From Rikenella sp. (GTDB lineage Bacteria; Bacteroidota; Bacteroidia; Bacteroidales; Rikenellaceae): DNA of 7,115 nucleotides. The stretch covers positions 1 through 7,115 of the forward strand of contig JAIDFC010000015.1 of NCBI GenBank assembly GCA_029054535.1. Reading direction: 5' to 3'. Numbering within the stretch: the first letter of the stretch is position 1; each line of letters begins with the position of its first letter. The notes beneath the pieces were generated by a model that saw only the letters and a list, made by a program, of their open reading frames with translations, made no database searches and had not been told where the DNA came from. Of this stretch, positions 5,389 to 7,115 are shown one piece after another. The translations under genes and the position numbers were made by a program.

Positions 5389-5451
5389 ATTTTCGCTCGA
5401 CACAACGAACTTGTCCGAGAAGATCGTACCTTATTTATTTCTCTATATAGA

Positions 5452-7101
5452 ATGCACGATAAAGAGACACTGGAACGCCTGCCTTTGAGCGAGTTGCGTT
5501 CGTTGGCCGAGACCGCCGGCGTGGTGAGCGGCAGTCGGTATGTGAAGAAGCAGGAGCTGGTCGAGCGACTGCTGGAGGCTCCGGCCGACGACAACCGGCA
5601 CGATCCGCAACAGACGAGCGGTGGACGGCGGCGGCGACGGCGGATGCCTGGGGGCGGCGAACCGTCGACCGGCCATCAAACACCGCAAAACAACGCACCG
5701 TTCGCAACGGCTCGGCCGGAGGCGCAACAGCCGGCGATGGCAGGAGGCTTGTTCGACGAAGGGGCGACGACTTACCAGAATACTTATAACGCCAGTCCGG
5801 AGAAGAACGCCGACCGGTACCAGAATGCCGGAAACGGCGGGGGGAGATATGGCGGGGGGCGGAACCGGCAAAATTCGGCTCAGAATGCCGGTCAACAACC
5901 CGCTGCGGGTTCTGTGCCACAGACGCCGCAGGCGGCACAGCACCCGCAGCAACAGCCGCGGAAAATCGACCACCAGAACGATTTCCTGGGGGTCATCAAC
6001 TGCGAAGGGGCTTTGGAGGTAATGCCGGACGGGTACGGGTTCCTGCGGTCGGCGGACTACAACTACCTCAACTCGCCGGACGACGTCTACGTCTCGCCGG
6101 CGCAGATCAAAAGCTACGGCCTGAAACAGGGCGACACGGTCAAGGGAATCATCAAACCGCCGAGAGAGGGCGAAAAATACTTCCCGCTGGTCAAAGTGGT
6201 CGAAGTCAACGGGTTGCCGCCGGAGATGGTGCGCGACCGAATCCAGTTCGAGTTCCTCACGCCACTCTTTCCGGAAACCAAGTTCAACATTACGGACAAG
6301 GGACACAACAACCTCTCCACTCGAGTGGTGGACCTTTTCGCACCGATCGGAAAGGGGCAGCGGGCGTTGATCGTGGCGCAGCCGAAGACCGGTAAGACGG
6401 TACTGCTCAAGGCGATTGCGAATGCCGTGGCGGACAACCATCCGGAGGCTTATATCATCATGCTGCTGATCGACGAGCGGCCGGAAGAGGTTACGGACAT
6501 GGCGCGGAGCGTCAAGGCGGAGGTGATCGCCTCGACCTTCGACGAACAGGCCTCGCGGCATGTGAAAGTGGCCGAAATGGTGCTCGAAAAGGCGAAACGG
6601 ATGGTCGAATGCGGACACGACGTGGTGATCTTCCTCGACTCCATTACGCGGCTGGCGCGGGCGTACAACACCGTGCAACCGGCTTCGGGCAAGGTGCTCT
6701 CGGGGGGGGTGGATGCCAATGCGCTCCACAAACCGAAACGCTTCTTCGGGGCGGCCCGGAATACCGAGGAGCGCGGATCGCTGACAATTATTGCGACGGC
6801 GCTGATCGACACGGGGTCGAAGATGGACGAAGTGATCTTCGAAGAGTTCAAGGGGACCGGGAACATGGAGCTGCAACTCGATCGGAAGCTCTCCAATAAG
6901 CGGATCTACCCGGCGGTGGACATCACCGCTTCGTCGACCCGGCGCGACGACTTGCTGATGGATCGGGATACGCTGCAGAAGATCTGGATCCTGCGCCGGC
7001 ATTTGACCGATATGAACTCCGTGGAGGCGATGGAGCTGGTCAAGAAGCAGATGGAGGGGACCGTTTGGAACAAAGAGTTCCTGGCGACGATGAACAACTA
7101 G
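5452..7101 (+). CDS. rho: Transcription termination factor Rho with a long low-complexity insertion
   Basis: Rho is a hexameric RNA-dependent ATPase that binds nascent RNA and removes RNA polymerase. Domains in order: a Rho N-terminal helical domain (about 4-43, LPLSELRSLAE); a low-complexity insertion (about 46-172) rich in Gln, Asn, Gly, Arg and Pro, with the basic run RRRRRR (59-64); the OB-fold RNA-binding domain (about 175-255, with EGALEVMPDGYGFLRS at 185-200); and the ATPase core. The core shows Walker A QPKTGKT (310-316), LLIDERPEEV (338-347), Walker B VVIFLD (391-396) followed by SITRLARAYN, the loop KVLSGGVDANALHKPKRFFG (414-433), and the R-loop GTGNMELQLDRKLSNKR (468-484). At 549 residues it is about 130 longer than E. 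coli Rho (419), the insertion accounting for the difference. The start is the only plausible one, in an AT-rich region with no Shine-Dalgarno site. It is complete, ending at TAG just before the window edge. Confidence 0.98.
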   Translation: MHDKETLERLPLSELRSLAETAGVVSGSRYVKKQELVERLLEAPADDNRHDPQQTSGGRRRRRRMPGGGEPSTGHQTPQNNAPFATARPEAQQPAMAGGLFDEGATTYQNTYNASPEKNADRYQNAGNGGGRYGGGRNRQNSAQNAGQQPAAGSVPQTPQAAQHPQQQPRKIDHQNDFLGVINCEGALEVMPDGYGFLRSADYNYLNSPDDVYVSPAQIKSYGLKQGDTVKGIIKPPREGEKYFPLVKVVEVNGLPPEMVRDRIQFEFLTPLFPETKFNITDKGHNNLSTRVVDLFAPIGKGQRALIVAQPKTGKTVLLKAIANAVADNHPEAYIIMLLIDERPEEVTDMARSVKAEVIASTFDEQASRHVKVAEMVLEKAKRMVECGHDVVIFLDSITRLARAYNTVQPASGKVLSGGVDANALHKPKRFFGAARNTEERGSLTIIATALIDTGSKMDEVIFEEFKGTGNMELQLDRKLSNKRIYPAVDITASSTRRDDLLMDRDTLQKIWILRRHLTDMNSVEAMELVKKQMEGTVWNKEFLATMNN

Positions 7102-7115
7102 ATCTTATTAGACTT

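Noticed and set aside
5443..7002. A 519-codon open frame on the minus strand across rho
   Set aside because: It is a shadow of rho: Arg-, His- and Pro-rich translation with no domain, while the plus strand encodes a textbook Rho throughout.

Overview
The window looks like a piece of a GC-rich member of the Bacteroidota, most likely Alistipes or a close relative in the Rikenellaceae (inference). The reasons are promoters of the Bacteroidota type (TTTG, then TAnnTTTG), A-rich start regions without Shine-Dalgarno sequences, a Rho factor with a long Gln/Asn/Gly/Arg-rich insertion, and GC-rich genes separated by AT-rich, repeat-bearing spacers. It reads as ordinary chromosome: no phage, transposase, CRISPR array, tRNA or rRNA is visible.

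Layout. Positions 1-269 hold no gene but contain a long imperfect inverted repeat (1-77) and a small hairpin (165-181) related to the repeat family described below. A rightward pair follows: a GT4-type glycosyltransferase (270-1445) and, 9 bp later, an unrecognised protein made of two diverged copies of a ~50-residue unit (1455-2015). Two separate leftward genes converge on this pair: a nitroreductase with an N-terminal 2[4Fe-4S] ferredoxin domain (2033-2908), which has its own -7 promoter element, and a LuxC-type acyl-CoA reductase (3068-4093). Rightward again come kdsB (4470-5231), for CMP-Kdo synthesis, and rho (5452-7101), which has an excellent promoter and a ~165-nt leader with a hairpin.

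The most unusual part is the 376-bp spacer between the divergent acyl-CoA reductase and kdsB genes. It is almost entirely two ~188-bp copies of one element, arranged as an inverted pair. Each copy ends 2-6 bases before the start codon of the gene it faces, so both genes share nearly the same leader. Each copy holds two perfect hairpins (10-bp and 7-bp stems). The two copies differ at six stem pairs, and all six changes are compensated, which points to conserved structure. A decayed copy lies before the nitroreductase gene, and a relative of the 7-bp hairpin lies upstream of the glycosyltransferase.

Together the glycosyltransferase and KdsB point to envelope polysaccharide/LPS synthesis, and Rho to transcription termination. 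The acyl-CoA reductase and the ferredoxin-nitroreductase are redox enzymes of unknown substrate that are only neighbours here. No complete new defence or biosynthetic system is visible. The structured repeat is the best candidate for something undescribed.
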